Positions 32,924-44,133 of a stretch of DNA of 64,000 nt are shown here, in pieces. How positions within the stretch are numbered: position 1 is the stretch's first letter; every line of letters begins with the position of its first letter. The translations under genes were made by a program, and so were the position numbers. Source of the stretch: Sambucus nigra (lineage: Eukaryota; Streptophyta; Magnoliopsida; Dipsacales; Adoxaceae); contig OX422211.1 of NCBI GenBank assembly GCA_949130495.1, forward strand, positions 450,413,219-450,477,218. The letters are read 5' to 3'. The notes under the pieces are model-generated. The model was not told where the DNA came from and did no database searches. It was given only the letters and a program-made list of their open reading frames with translations.

Positions 32924-34175
32924 TCTAGGCTACCCGTGTACAATATCCATAACACTAGCCTAACACATTCAAGTCTATAATATAACCCAAATTTCAATTA
33001 ATCACACACGAATTAATTTCATCATCTCGGTGTAACTCAATCAAAAATACCTGAACTACCTCGCTTGGCCTGAAATATAATATTTATAAATTATTTCTCT
33101 GAAATCCATCCATAAAGTCTCACTCATTTATTCCTCCCAAATCCCAATTATTTTTATCTATACTTGCTAAGAGTCAAACCCCATTTTAAATTTACATTAA
33201 TGAATAAGACTAAAACAATTCTTGAATAGAACCTCCCATGTTAATAAAAATCAGTGCCACTACCAAATTTCCAAGACCATCAATCGATCGACCCTTGGCG
33301 TCGATCGAACAACACTTCTTCTTCTCCGACTTTCCTGTTTACACCATTAACAAATTTTTAAGGTTTTGCTTCTCCAAATTCCAACCCTAATCAAACATTT
33401 TTACCAACCATTCACTACTAAAATAAGTTCCAATCATCCTCTAACTGTTTTAACATCATTAATTCTCACGAAGTCACAAATCCCAAAAGTGGGTTTCTAC
33501 AGTTTAATACCCAATTTTCACCCAAGTGTTTATTCAAAAAATTTCCCAATTTCAATTATAGTACTAACCCAAACATATTAATCAATTCACACCTTTTATA
33601 ATATGAATAGGAAAAATGCAATTAATCAAAATGCCAGTTAAACCACTTGCCTTAGAGTTTGTAGAATCAGATGCTTTGATGAAGATGATTGGTTGGTTGA
33701 ATGGTGTCGTCCCTCGTGTTCTTGGTTTAATATCTCAAAATCATTCTAGTTACTCCCTTCTTTGTCTCTCCTTGATTAGGTCTTCTAAAAATGAATTAGG
33801 ATGCCCACACCTTCTCACAATTAGGGTTTATTAACTAAATTCCGCTTTTGGGTTCGTGGGCCTTTTAAAAATGGCCCAAACACTTATTTGGGAGCTCAAA
33901 TATGTTTAGAAAAGTTTCTAAACCCATATTACACCGATGTACACTCTTTTTGGACTATTTTGACCCTAACGGACTCAACCGTACACTAAGAATCACCATC
34001 CGAATAATTATTTTTATAAATTAACTTTTACCCATTAACTAATTGAAATTACCTCACTATTTAAATATTACTAATTAATTTAACTCTTATTAAATAACGA
34101 CCACTTATTAATTTAACAATTACCGAATTAATTAATTAAAATAAAAGCACAAAAATTACGAGGTGTTGCAATATT

Positions 34176-34497
34176 TTGTACGATCTCCTCTGGATTATAA
34201 ATTTATATGTTACGTGATCTAAGTATGATGTTCTCCTATCAATGTTGTCATGTACATAAAAAATTGCGACGAGGAATTTGGGCACGTAAGAACCATTGTG
34301 TGAGTTTTATTTTAGTTGATAAAATACGAGTGTGAAATGGGAAAGGGATAAGGAAGGAGAAATACCCTTTGTGTAAAAGGCCATCGTTGACAAGAACTTT
34401 AAAGAAAAAAGAGGTAAAGGAAAAAAAAAATTCAAAGGCCAATTTTTGGAATTGATTCTTCGAAAGTGTGATGCTTTCAAAATATGATAGTAAAAAC

Positions 34498-34534
<37 letters not shown>

Positions 34535-34861
34535 AGTTACAAAGCATATGTATGTTACAAGCTTAGCTTATGATGTCATAAGATAAGATTTTTCTTGCAC
34601 TTCATATTTTGTCCTTGAAAATTTTGCATTCCCCCTCTTTTAACACACTCTAATTTATTTGCCCCATTTCTTCAAAATTCAAAAACAAGGGTATAATAGT
34701 ATTTGAACCCATTCTCACACTTTACTCCCCCGTTTCCCCCACTTGTCTTGTTATCTTTCTCCCTCACTTTAATCTCTCCCTCCCTCTCTCCCTTGTTGGT
34801 TGTACGATCACCTCGAGAAACGAACAATAGGAAAAAACAACGAATAACCAACGAGTCAGAT
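34176..34861. other. Unassigned sequence with a (TA)n run and a CT-rich tract
   Basis: AT dinucleotides at 34499-34531. A pyrimidine-rich stretch at about 34735-34795 (CTCCCTCCCTCTCTCCC) resembles a plant leader, but no ORF follows. No element boundary was found. Confidence 0.5.
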
Positions 34862-35145
34862 TTGCGATTTATTTGGTAAACTCCAAAAGGTTAGATCTTT
34901 CTTCTTCAGATTTACGATTTGTCCCCACGATTTTATATTTATGATTTGGGTTTTGATATATATATTTGCTCCAACTTTGTATTAGTTCTGATTTGGGATT
35001 TCACATTTGCGATTTTTTTGGGTAAACTCCCAAAGGTTAGATCTTTCTTCTCCGGATTTACGATTTGTCCCCACAATTTCAGATTTACGATTTGGGGTTT
35101 GATATGTATATTTGTTCTAGCTTTGTATTGGTTTGAAAAGGGGTA
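34862..35145 (+). repeat. Direct duplication of about 140 bp
   Basis: 34865-34990 and 35005-35132 repeat the order GATTT...GGTAAACTCC...AAAGGTTAGATCTTTCTTCT...GATTTACGATTTGTCCCCAC...GATTTGGG-TTTGATAT...TTTGTATT. Each copy is itself built from shorter GATTTACGATTT-like units. Origin unknown. Confidence 0.85.
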
Positions 35146-35889
35146 TTTTTTATTCTATTATAAAATTTTAATGGCCATAGTATATTTGTTAGATATAGTG
35201 TAACTCTACTATTTTATCGTTTAATTTTTGTCACATTATATATATTTTTTGTAGGACTATTTTTTTTTACATGAATAATATTTTGTCATTCAATTTTTGG
35301 CAAGTCTATTTTTGCACATTTAAATTTGATTGTTGTTGTTGTCACAAAATTTTTACTTACATCGTTTATGTAGTTTGCTATGAAAAATATATGTGAAATA
35401 ATCTTATGAAAGTAACACCCGCTTTACAATATTTTTTTAAAATTCATTTTTTCCTTCAAAAAGTGTTCTAGGGATATTAGAGTAACTCTAATGTTTTATG
35501 GATGTAAATATAGAGTAACTCTACTCTTTCGAGTTTTGCTTTTGGTGTACTAATATTGCCGCACAGTTATCAGATAAAACAATTTGAGATGTGGCATTTG
35601 GCATTGCATTTTAGATGTTGACTAAAAAAAAGAATAGCTGAAGACGGAAAGAGAATAATAGTTTGTATTGCTTCAGCAATCTCATGTCAATTAGAAACAT
35701 AAGAGCGTGATATTGGTTGTGTTAGTAAGAATCATCTTTATAAAAATGTTGTAGTCCTATAACATATTTCCTTAAATCTTAAAGCTTATCAGGTATATGA
35801 CAATGATGGTCTCTTTTGCCCTATAACATCCTCAAACTATTAAACATGTGAATGGAATACAAACATGTAATTTGTTTACTTGTACAAAA
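35146..35889. other. Unassigned AT-rich sequence
   Basis: No gene or repeat recognised. AGAGTAACTCTA is repeated near 35480 and 35513. The stretch from 35560 to 35890 has fragments (GACTAAAAAAAAGAATAGC, CTTCAGCAATCTCATGTC) that could be an eroded copia RNase H region on the minus strand, but the match is too weak to annotate. Confidence 0.4.
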
Positions 35890-36440
35890 TCATTTATGAA
35901 CACGTGGTCAACTTAAGTACGATGGAAATTTCATCAACGAAACATACAAGCCATTCTTCTCGCCCAATCGAGCAGAACAACTACTGACGTCTATATGAAC
36001 TTCTTTGCAATTATGATCAAATTCTTGGGAGATTTTACTATACCTCATTTGTAGAGCATCTGATGACTCTAATGGGTGAGGGATAAAACCATTTAATATC
36101 AAATAAAAAAGATTGGACCCGTCCAAATTCACACTAAGGAATGGACTCGTCTCAGTATTGAGGCTAACTGATTGACTATAACTTTAGTAAAGTTGCTATA
36201 GGTTGTCTAATACTATGTACGTGGCACCATTGACAACCAACATGTGCAGGAATATTCCTTCTTGAATAAAATATTAAACGAATACATATCTTTGTTGTGC
36301 TCCATTAAGAAAATGTTACTCCCCAACCATACTGGGACAAATATTACCTCACATATACTCACCATAAAAAGGAGAGATCCCCCATTGGGATCTGAGCAGA
36401 CAAGAAAGGAGAGATCCCCCATTGGAATCTGACCAGACAA
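35890..36440 (-). pseudogene. Possible coding fragment, unidentified
   Basis: The minus-strand frame 36132-35908 reads MNLDGSNLFYLILNGFIPHP, then LESSDALQMRYSKISQEFDH and a Cys/Ser-rich end. Its balanced composition in AT-rich surroundings suggests former coding sequence. At 36440-36213 another frame reads MSGQIPMGDLSFLVCSDPNGGS. I recognise neither as a known family; they could be a captured host-gene fragment or part of a copia polyprotein. Confidence 0.3.
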
Positions 36441-36444
36441 GAAA
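36371..36444. repeat. Tandem duplication of 37 bp
   Basis: AAGGAGAGATCCCCCATTGG-ATCTGA-CAGACAAGA occurs twice head to tail with two differences. It lies inside the possible coding fragment on the minus strand. Confidence 0.9.
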
Positions 36445-37194
36445 CTAAGACATTCTAATAGTCTGATTATTGAGTGAAAAGAGATAGATTGATTTTTATT
36501 ATTTTTAGACCTCTAGTAAAATGGCAAACTAGTACTAAAAGCTATTATGTGAATGTAGGCTCATTCCTGATAGCTGAACCACATAATTCTTGACGCAATT
36601 ATCCTTATTACCACATTTGTCCTAACAAATATGCATTTTAATGCTTTTAAATTGATTGTTATCTTAGATCTGACCTTTCAATTTGATAAGACGAAAGCAT
36701 GAAACCAATTTTAAACAATAACAATACATTAATAAAATAAAATCAATAGTAATAATAGTCTTTCTAATTAATTAATATGGGAGTTAAGGATCATTTAATA
36801 TGCCATTTAAATGGGATTTGAGGGGTTAAATGAGAAATTTTAGGGGTAAGAGTGTGGGACAAGTCTTCATATGTTTTTAAATGGATTAAAATTGTTATTA
36901 AACCTGTGTAGTGATATATAAAATTGTGTTAGAATGTTTGGGCATTAGACACCTTTTGGTGAGAGAATTATATAGATGAGAGAGAGAAAATTTAAAAAGC
37001 TTGGTAGATATTTTTAGATGAGATATAAAATGAGTTATTTTTGGAATAAGATTATGATAATTATTTATAACTAAATATTTGGAAGAGTTTTTTCACTTTG
37101 ATTTGGCATTTTCTAATGTTACGATTTAAGATAATTTCATTCTCTCATGGTTTATATGAGTTGATGATTTATACTCAAATTGTGAAAAATGACT
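36445..37194. other. Unassigned AT-rich sequence
   Basis: No gene, repeat partner or element end identified in this stretch. Confidence 0.5.
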
Positions 37195-37844
37195 AAATCT
37201 AAATACTAATTAATTTTAATTGTTGAAATTATTAGAGAATGTACATCCCTTAACCAAACAACCCACAACATGAGGTGTGGTTTTGAGTTGCGTTTTGTTT
37301 CTAATCGGATGAACTAGGTCATGTGTGATTTCACAGTTACGCTGGGATTATTAAGTAAGGACGATGAGGAGAGTTTTCCTATTGTGCGTTTGTAAGCATT
37401 TCATTAGTTTTTGTCTATTAATTGTTTAAATGATAATTTATTGGAAAGTATAATGAGAGTACACTTCGTCTTGCGGGGAGTGAGGTGGGAATTTAATATG
37501 TGGGCTCGGGATTTGTATAGAGATGCTGTGAGTAAATAAAATTGATTATTGTTATGTTAGGATCTTATAATGAGTGTCCTATTTCGTATGCATAGTTTGT
37601 GTGTCCCCGCGATTGTGTTTAGTTCACTTGGAGCAGTTATACGAGCTACTTAGTTTTCCACTCCCCCCCCCCCCCCCCCTCCCCCCATAGTTTTATATTT
37701 ATATTTCAAATTTAAACACATGTGAGATTCATTAAAAATATTTAGATTATTTGATATGCATGGAATGTTGTAGAAGTTCTTCACCCTTTATTTTTTTATT
37801 AAAAATAAATAATTATAATTATTTCATTTACTCTAAGAAGAGAT
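37195..37844. repeat. Second copy of the 1-645 dispersed repeat
   Basis: Aligns in order with 1-645: CCCTTAACCA-CA-CCCAC, GATGAACTAGGTCATGTG, TTATTGGAAAGTA, GCGGGGAGTGAG, TGTGAGTAAATAA, GTCCCCGCGATTGTG, ACGAGCTAC, TGTTGTAGAAGTT. Similarity stops at AGAGAT (37844), where element 4 begins, so element 4 inserted into this older repeat. A C-homopolymer (37663-37686) interrupts the alignment. Confidence 0.85.
37663..37686. repeat. Poly-C tract
   Basis: Seventeen C, one T, six C by the sequence as given. The homologous place near 480 has only CTCACTCCC, so the run arose in this copy or is prone to sequencing error. Confidence 0.8.
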
Positions 37845-37846
37845 CA

Positions 37847-38566
37847 TGATATGATGATGCAAGAAATCGAACTTACATCATTCTCGACATCATATGAAAT
37901 GAAAAATAAAAATAAAGCAAGCAATAAGGAAAAGGACACAAAATATAGAGTTGTTCGGCAATAAAAATGAGCCTATATACACTTTGGTACACTACTCTCA
38001 TTTCATGTATAATTTCGTACAAAGTTGAGGGGATATATAAGGCACACAAAGTAAAGAAGGAAACAACATACATGAGATTGGCTAAGTAGACAACTTCTTA
38101 TGTGGACTACAAGGAAAACTCTGAGGTAGTTGCGGTCAGTCAAACCCCCAAGAGGGGCGTAGCTTGTAGAGAGAGGTAGTGTGGAGATTTTGACAGGGCT
38201 TCACCACATGAATCGTCGCCCCCAAATAGTCAGGTGAGGACTTCTATTTATAGAGGTACACAAGGTGGTATCACATGCCCGAAGCATGTGACATGTGGAT
38301 AAGTGATACGAATATGGAATCCTTATAGAAGCTAGACAGCTATCAAGTGACTAATGTGAGAGTTAGGGTTGTGGCCTGTTTGAACCTAGGAAGTGGCCAA
38401 GGCTTGAAGAGTTGTTGCAACCAATTTGATCATAGGAAACAGCGGCTGGATCAGACCCCGAGTGTGTAGTACAAGGCTTGATAAGTGTATATGGTAACGG
38501 CCTATCTGTTCTCAGATAAAGGCATGTTATCAATTATCTGCGGCCATGGTAACTATCATCATATCA
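37847..38566 (-). repeat. Element 4 LTR (3' copy)
   Basis: Bounded by TGATATGATG at the left, directly after the broken older repeat, and by ATATCA at the right before ATAAGCCCTCAATCC, whose complement GGATTGAGGGCTTAT is a plausible PPT. Minus-strand CTATAAATAG at 38244-38253 is a near-consensus TATA box. The exact left base is uncertain by about 5 nt. Confidence 0.65.
38244..38253 (-). promoter_or_regulatory. TATA box of element 4 LTR
   Basis: CTATAAATAG on the minus strand, 313 bp from the LTR's transcriptional start side. It would drive the element's genomic RNA. Confidence 0.6.
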
Positions 38567-38708
38567 ATAAGCCCTCAATCCGTAGTGTCAAGAGTTTTCG
38601 ATTTGGGGATGCAGATGGATTCTATGACTATGTCATGGTTTCTTTTTCACTATTTTGATATGTGGTTGCGAACGGTGCAGGGCGACGCTTTATCTTCAAT
38701 CTCCCTTT

Positions 38709-38716
38709 TATATAAA
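38709..38716 (+). promoter_or_regulatory. Candidate TATA box for the antisense ORF of element 4
   Basis: TATATAAA on the plus strand, about 140 bp inside the element from the LTR and upstream of the antisense ORF. Element 7 has TATATAAG in the corresponding place (58239-58246). Confidence 0.45.
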
Positions 38717-39579
38717 TTGGATTTCGCTGCGTCCTTCATTACCTTAACTAAGCCTCTGTAAGCAAATCAAAATATAACTTTTGTCAGTTCATTCTTTTAG
38801 TTTTTCGGTGGGTTTCCTGCGGTGGTTTACAGTGATTTGAGGCTGAATTGAAGTGGTTCAAGGTGGTGCAACCATCGTCTCTCCATTATTTTCATCTTTT
38901 TTTCTAGGCAACCTTCTTCTTTGACCTTTCATTTCCAGTTTGTCTTTGAACCCATATGAATGAAATTATATTAACAGTAAATCCATGCTCTGTAAACCCA
39001 TGTTTCTTTCATTTGTCTCTTGCCTAATTTCATAAATTAGGGTTGTTGTTTGTTAGATAACCGGGCTATAAATGAAAATGGGTTAATCAATAGGGGTTTC
39101 CCTTTATGGGTTTGGATTTCTAGGTAATATTTTATCTAAATTTGGATCTTTCTTAGCTACAAATTAGGAGTAGTATTGGAAATTGATCTTGGTTAGGATT
39201 GGAATTTTAACTTTTTTAGGGTGAATTACTCCTTGTCCCCATTTTGGATTTTTATTTTGGCCAAGAATATGACGACCATGTTCTTCATGTTCTTATCCAA
39301 AACCCTATGGTTTTGTGTTTTCAATCTTTGAGAATACACAATCCAAACATTTATGTGTTCATGCCTTTGGCCACGGCTAGTAGTGTAACTTATAAAATTT
39401 GCTAAATCATTTAGTTTTTTGAACTCCTCAGTTGCGGCCTCATAATTGATGCATCCATTAGTCTAAAGTTAGGAAGTGGACTGTTGCCTTTGAATCCATA
39501 ACTATCTTTATTTTATTCATTATATATGACGCGGCCTCTAAGAGGCTTCCCATATCATAGCGGTTGTGGCATCTAGCTG
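38717..39579. other. Leader or intron region of element 4 antisense unit
   Basis: T-rich plus-strand sequence with donor- and acceptor-like sites (for example TTCTTTTCAGGTATCG at 39593 just past its end). No clear coding frame. Confidence 0.35.
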
Positions 39580-41315
39580 TGGAGCCCTTCTTCTTTTCAG
39601 GTATCGTCATGACTCTATGAGTTGGTACCCTTTAGAGTTCGTTGATGACTTGCGGAGAAAGCATTGCACCATTCCTCCTCCCTAAATTCCTTTGATAAAG
39701 TATTTGAAGGCAATTAGGCCTTATCTACTCAAGGGTTGCCCTAATTGCATCATAAATAATTCTGACTCCATAGACTCCTCTCATTATTGGGACACTAGGG
39801 AGGCTATAGATGTCATATAGGAGGATATAAACTCCATCAATAATCCACCTTCCAAAGTGATGGTTGTGGAAGCTACAGGGACTTCGATTGTCCCATCTGA
39901 GGCAAGAAATATTCCAGCCGGTCCATCTAATAGAACTGAGAAGGCTCCCACGGCATTAAACATCCGTTGCATTATTGACTAAGAGTTGATTAATGACATT
40001 TTTACGACATTTTATTTTCCATAGGGATTTATTTGTACACCTCTTATTGCGGAACAAGGCCATGTTTCATAGTTCACAATTAGGCGGTCAGTTTTCCTTT
40101 GCATGCCTTTCTCCTAGGGTTATGGCTTTCAATTCCTACCCTATTTAGGAAAATTTTCAATGCCATGAATTTGGACCTAGCTCAAGTAGACCCAAATGGG
40201 TGGAAGGCCATTATTTCCGCTTTGGTGCTTTGGTAAAAGAAATTTGATAAAGATATTTCTCCGCGGAGTACTTTCACTTCTATAGGAAAAAAAGAGAACT
40301 CTGTGGACTTTCTATGGTACTATTACTTCACTCTGTGAAATGCAGATGAATATGTTTACATTGAGAAGCCTACCAATGTTAAAAACAGGAAAGGTAAATT
40401 TTTCTACGTTTCTGGGGAGAATTGGGAAATCTATCCTAAAGAATTCGAGAGAGAGAAAACTTATAGGATACCACGAACGTGGGGGCGTCCCTCCAAAGAA
40501 GGTGATCACTTCCTGTAGGTTTTATGTTTACCCCAATTTTATTTTTATTTGCTGCTGCCTATTTTAACACTTGTGTACATCTCTTGACAGCCTTAATCTC
40601 AGCATACACCAGAAAAGAGAGTTGTTGACGCGACAGGCTTTAGTGATACTGAGAAGAAATTTCCCGTGCTAGTTACCTCTGAATCAATTTTTAAGCAAGG
40701 CTATTTTCCATCTAAGATCTTGTTGAAGAAAATTATTGTGAAAGGTAATTCTTTAGTGCTTTCATTTTGGCTCATATATATTGATGTAGCTTCTTTTTTA
40801 AACTTGGCTTATTTTTTCCTTAAGGTAGAGGATTGAACGCGAACTAATTATTGTCAAGTTTTGATAAATGGATGAGGATGCAGTTATCCTCAAGCAAGCC
40901 CCATGAAGAAGGAGAAGTGGAAAAAGAGAACACCAAAGAGGACATCCCCTACGACTAATCCCATTGTGGATGGAACTGAAGAGGCTAACCTTTCCATTGA
41001 AAATGATGATGATGCCTATGTTGCGGATGAGCCAACTACTACTATTGGGGTTTTAGATCCACAAAATGAGTTGGATGACGATATTGGAGTTCAACTGACT
41101 ATGGAAGGTCTGATACCCAATGATGAAGATTTTCATGGGAATAGCCATATTCATGTTTCCAATTATACTTCTCCGTCATGGATGGTGATGTCAATTAATG
41201 ATAACTTGGCAACTCCCTAAAGCATAGCTAACAGAGAACTTGTCGATCATCCGCGGCCTCAATTATGGCAGCCTGGTCCTAGATACTCCTGGGACACAAC
41301 TGCCAGGGTTGTTAA
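39580..41315 (+). pseudogene. Eroded antisense ORF of element 4, part before element 5
   Basis: Fragments in order: SWYPLEFVDDLRRKHCTIPP near 39620; an acidic Ser-rich linker; FRKIFNAMNLDLAQVDPNGW near 40150, the counterpart of LGVAPSQLPPNSW in element 7; then GKFFYVSGENWEIYPKEF near 40395, matching FFFVSGEWEFSAE of element 7; then EKKFPVLVTSESIFKQGYFP near 40650. An acidic, Lys-rich segment (40903-41220) follows. The putative gypsy-type transposon domain (PF04195) is thus present but broken by many stops. The frame is cut by element 5 at 41315. Confidence 0.7.
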
Positions 41316-41736
41316 TGATACACAAATATTGGGTATTTCATTATCCGAACCTACGCATTTTAGCCCCCTAGGGTATCTTATTCCCTATATTTATGCTCGT
41401 TAACCAGACAGTCTCGATTTATATTGTTAACATGATATATGAGGTATAATTGGGCTTTTGTAGGTATTTAGATACTAAGTATGGAGTTCGGACGCATTTC
41501 GCTCAAGTTTTATATGCAATCACACATTCAAGGGCATTTTAGTCATTTCACACCTTGTGCACCTGGCCTAACATCTCATGAAAGTTGAATCCCTCCTCGC
41601 TAGCTTCGCGTGGCCGCGAATGGTGCGCAATTCAGATTCATAACGAAGAAGTTATGATAATTTTAACGGAGGGAAAAGCATTGAAACCAAAAGAGGAGGA
41701 GAAGAGGAAGAAAAGAATGTTGTGTTCTACCCCTGC

Positions 41737-41815
41737 TTGATCGATCAATCGACCAAAGGGGTCGATCGATCGATCCTCATTGACAGTGGGATTTTTGTTC
41801 TTGATCGATCGATCC
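41737..41815. repeat. GATCGATC dyad cluster in element 5 LTR (left)
   Basis: TGATCGATCAATCGACC-AAAGG-GGTCGATCGATCGATCC, then TTGATCGATCGATCC about 30 bp later. The arms around the AAAGG spacer are complementary. The right LTR (46655-46759) has the same first dyad plus a second complete one, GATCGATCGATC-AAAGT-GGTCGATCGATC, so dyad number varies between the two LTRs. Confidence 0.9.
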
Positions 41816-41875
41816 CCAGTTTTCTGCAGATATTTTGCTTTTCTTTTCTTTCTTCTTTTCTTTTATTCCCACTTA

Positions 41876-41885
41876 CTATAAATAC
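41876..41885 (+). promoter_or_regulatory. TATA box of element 5 LTR
   Basis: CTATAAATAC, repeated in the right LTR near 46819. The dyad cluster ends about 60 bp upstream. Confidence 0.6.
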
Positions 41886-42822
41886 AATTTTTGTTCTTAT
41901 ATCAGACATGAAGTAAATACACGATTTTAGGTTAGTTTAGCTTAGGTATCTGGCATTTTTGGATAGTTCTTCCTTATTTCTCTTTGGTTTGACACCCAAT
42001 TTGGATTGTAAGTTGACTATTCATCTCCCCTACCATTTAATATAGTTGTATTTCATTATTTCTTACTTTTTAGTGTAATTTTCAAGCTTTCATAATTAGT
42101 TTACATGCTTTCTCTCATTGCTTTCTAGTGTAATTTTACCACGTTTCATTACCGCGTTTATTTATCGCATTTTTAACATGATTTATAGGTAATTTAAATT
42201 AGGTTGTGTTTGAATAAAACTCACTCGGGTTAACGCGTTGCTTTGCTTGTTGATAGTGTTTACAGCTCTATTTCGTGTGCGTTGTCCTAGTTATTACGCC
42301 TAGGAGATTTGACGGGACATATCATGTATGTCCCGTGCTTACGACCTTTCGCACGTAATTTTTGGGATATTTGTTGACGCCAAATGTTATTAGGCTTTTA
42401 TGAGGATTTAGGGGGATGACAAATCTTGATTTAATTAACTGTCGAAATGATACGCACTTGTAATAACTCGTCGTCGACCTATGTAACCATTTTATACAAA
42501 TTAACTCGGGTGAGGGATATTCGACGCAACCTATAGTTTTACTGCTTTGTTAATCCAGTTTCAATACACTTGCCTAGATAAACATTTCCCTTTTATGCAT
42601 CTTTTCCTTTTTAGTTTGTAATCACTTTTTACACTTTTATTTCGGAATATTAAATCAGTTAAATTCTAGAAACTCGTCCCTGTGGATTTTCGATACCCGA
42701 CTTACCGCTATACTCACCAGTTGAGTGTAGTCGTAATTTAGGTTTGTTTGTATAGTCGCGACGAGACAGAAAACAAAGACTGTGCACTTTACACGCGCAC
42801 ACCTCTTGCGCGCTTATCAAAA

Positions 42823-42840
42823 TGGCCCCGTTGCCGGGGA
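42823..42840 (+). other. Primer binding site of element 5 (tRNA-Asp)
   Basis: TGGCCCCGTTGCCGGGGA, one mismatch from the complement of plant tRNA-Asp, three bases after the LTR, exactly as in element 1. Confidence 0.92.
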
Positions 42841-43014
42841 TGAGTTTGTTTTAGACTTTATTTGATTTAGTATTTCATAGTATTTTCTTTCTATTTGTAT
42901 TATTTGCTAATCTTTTTGCAAGACTTCCACATTTGAGCACTTAGAAACACTCGAATTTTTCCCGCTCGCACTTACTTTGTGGAATCCGCCACTTGAGCCA
43001 TTTTTGGGGTAAGA
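42841..43014 (+). other. Element 5 leader
   Basis: About 170 bp between PBS and the first ATG of the orphan ORF; no feature seen. Confidence 0.6.
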
Positions 43015-44133
43015 ATGTCTTATTCCAATTCTTTCAGTAATCATTATTATAATTCTCAAAATTCTTGCAAACCTATGAATTTTGGTGAATACTTAAAATC
43101 CCAAAGTATAACAAACTCAAATATGACTTTGGTCGAGTATAACGAAAGTAAAACTTTAGGTTATTGGAATTTTGATGATGATGATAATGATTTTGCGCCT
43201 TTACCTCCTTATAATAGGAATTTTGAAACGAATTCGAATAGTTTTTAAAATTCCTATAATAATGAGTTTTCTTTTAAGTCCGATAGTAACTTTCAAAGTT
43301 CCCATTTTCATGCATCCGCACCTCGACCTATGACATTCGGTGAGGGCTTGTGTATATATGAGAATGAGAAAATTGAAAATTTCTATCGGGAAGAAAATCG
43401 TTGTTGGGAACATGAATTGGATTTATTATTTGAGTCCGACCACGATTTTGGTTCCGAGACTTTCGAAGTCGAGGAATGTTTTGAACCAAATGAGGTACTT
43501 GGGCCTACTTTGGAACAAACCATTCTAGACTTGACCCATTGCATAATAGATATTGAAATTGACGATGAAAATGACGTAATATCTATTTTCAATGAAATGA
43601 TTTCTTCATTGGCCCCCAAAAAATAACATTTCATTGAAAATGATATTATTATATTCGAAACTCAAACTTCATGCGATGATGATTCATCTCATGAGTTTGA
43701 ATTTCTTTCATCCTCATTTTCATTCTCCATTATCACACCGTCAAAAGTACCCGATGATTCGGTTTCAAACTTTAATTTTTTAAACCTTTTCACCGATGAG
43801 GAGTACTTGCTCGAGTCACCTTCCACAATCGCATTCGTGCCTTTGTGTGCGCCGCCTCCCATTCCAATTTCAAAATCATAGGGAGGATATTCATCTTTTC
43901 TCGGTCCCCACATGTTCTTGTCACCCGTTCAATCCAAACCCCCCATCGTCCCTCCAAAACTTTTAATTGGCGATGGTTCCTTTCTTACGCCTTACAAATG
44001 CCTTTCGTTGTTAAAATGGAATTCATATTTTTTGGAGGGCATTCTTGTATGTGAGGGTACACCGGTTATCCTCCAAAGTAAAATCGTTCTTATGGTGGAC
44101 CCTCAACTATTTAGACTTCTAGTGTATAGTTAG
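43015..44133 (+). pseudogene. Orphan ORF of element 5, unrecognised acidic protein
   Basis: One frame of 373 codons from ATG 43015 to the stop at 44131-44133. It has three internal stops (TAA 43246-43248, TAA 43624-43626, TAG 43879-43881) and no frameshift. The N-terminal third is Asn/Ser/Tyr-rich (MSYSNSFSNHYYNSQNSCKP), the middle strongly acidic (WEHELDLLFESDHDFGSETF), the last part more hydrophobic (PPKLLIGDGSFLTPYKCL, VDPQLFRLLVYS). I see no zinc knuckle, protease triad or polymerase motif. It occupies the place of gag. At least the first stop could be CAA before a C-to-T change. Confidence 0.6.

Larger units (their letters stand above)
24195..34170 (-). mobile_element. Element 3: decayed Tekay/Del-like chromovirus (Ty3)
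   Basis: LTRs 24195-26734 and 31527-34170, flanked by the duplication ATATT (24190-24194 and 34171-34175). Minus strand: LTR, initiator-Met PBS, gag, protease, RT, RNase H, integrase, chromodomain, PPT with the GATGAAATTCCCTTGTAAGGGGGGA signature, LTR. The left LTR starts CGTGATAACC where the right starts TGTGACACCC, so one terminal base has decayed. Coding parts have many stops and frameshifts. LTRs are clearly more diverged than those of elements 1 and 2. Confidence 0.93.
31527..34170 (-). repeat. Element 3, 5' LTR (right copy)
   Basis: 2644 bp. Carries two long TA microsatellites absent from its partner, which account for the length difference. Its end GTGTTGCA abuts the ATATT duplication. 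Confidence 0.92.
41316..42819 (+). repeat. Element 5, 5' LTR
   Basis: 1504 bp. TATA box CTATAAATAC near 41876. About 60-140 bp upstream lies a GATCGATC cluster (41737-41815). The Athila-type U5 block (CCCTGTGGAT..CGATACCCGACTT, CTATACTC, GAGTGTAG) is at 42680-42735. Confidence 0.9.

Noticed and set aside
32776..32997. Minus-strand ORF with a run of Ile-Tyr
   Set aside because: Produced by the TA microsatellite in the element 3 LTR.
39784..39972. Minus-strand ORF of 62 codons
   Set aside because: Opposite to the eroded antisense ORF of element 4, which reads more sensibly on the plus strand.
41311..41315. GTTAA as the target duplication of element 5
   Set aside because: No GTTAA follows the right LTR near 47745, so the duplication is unproven and I did not report it as such.
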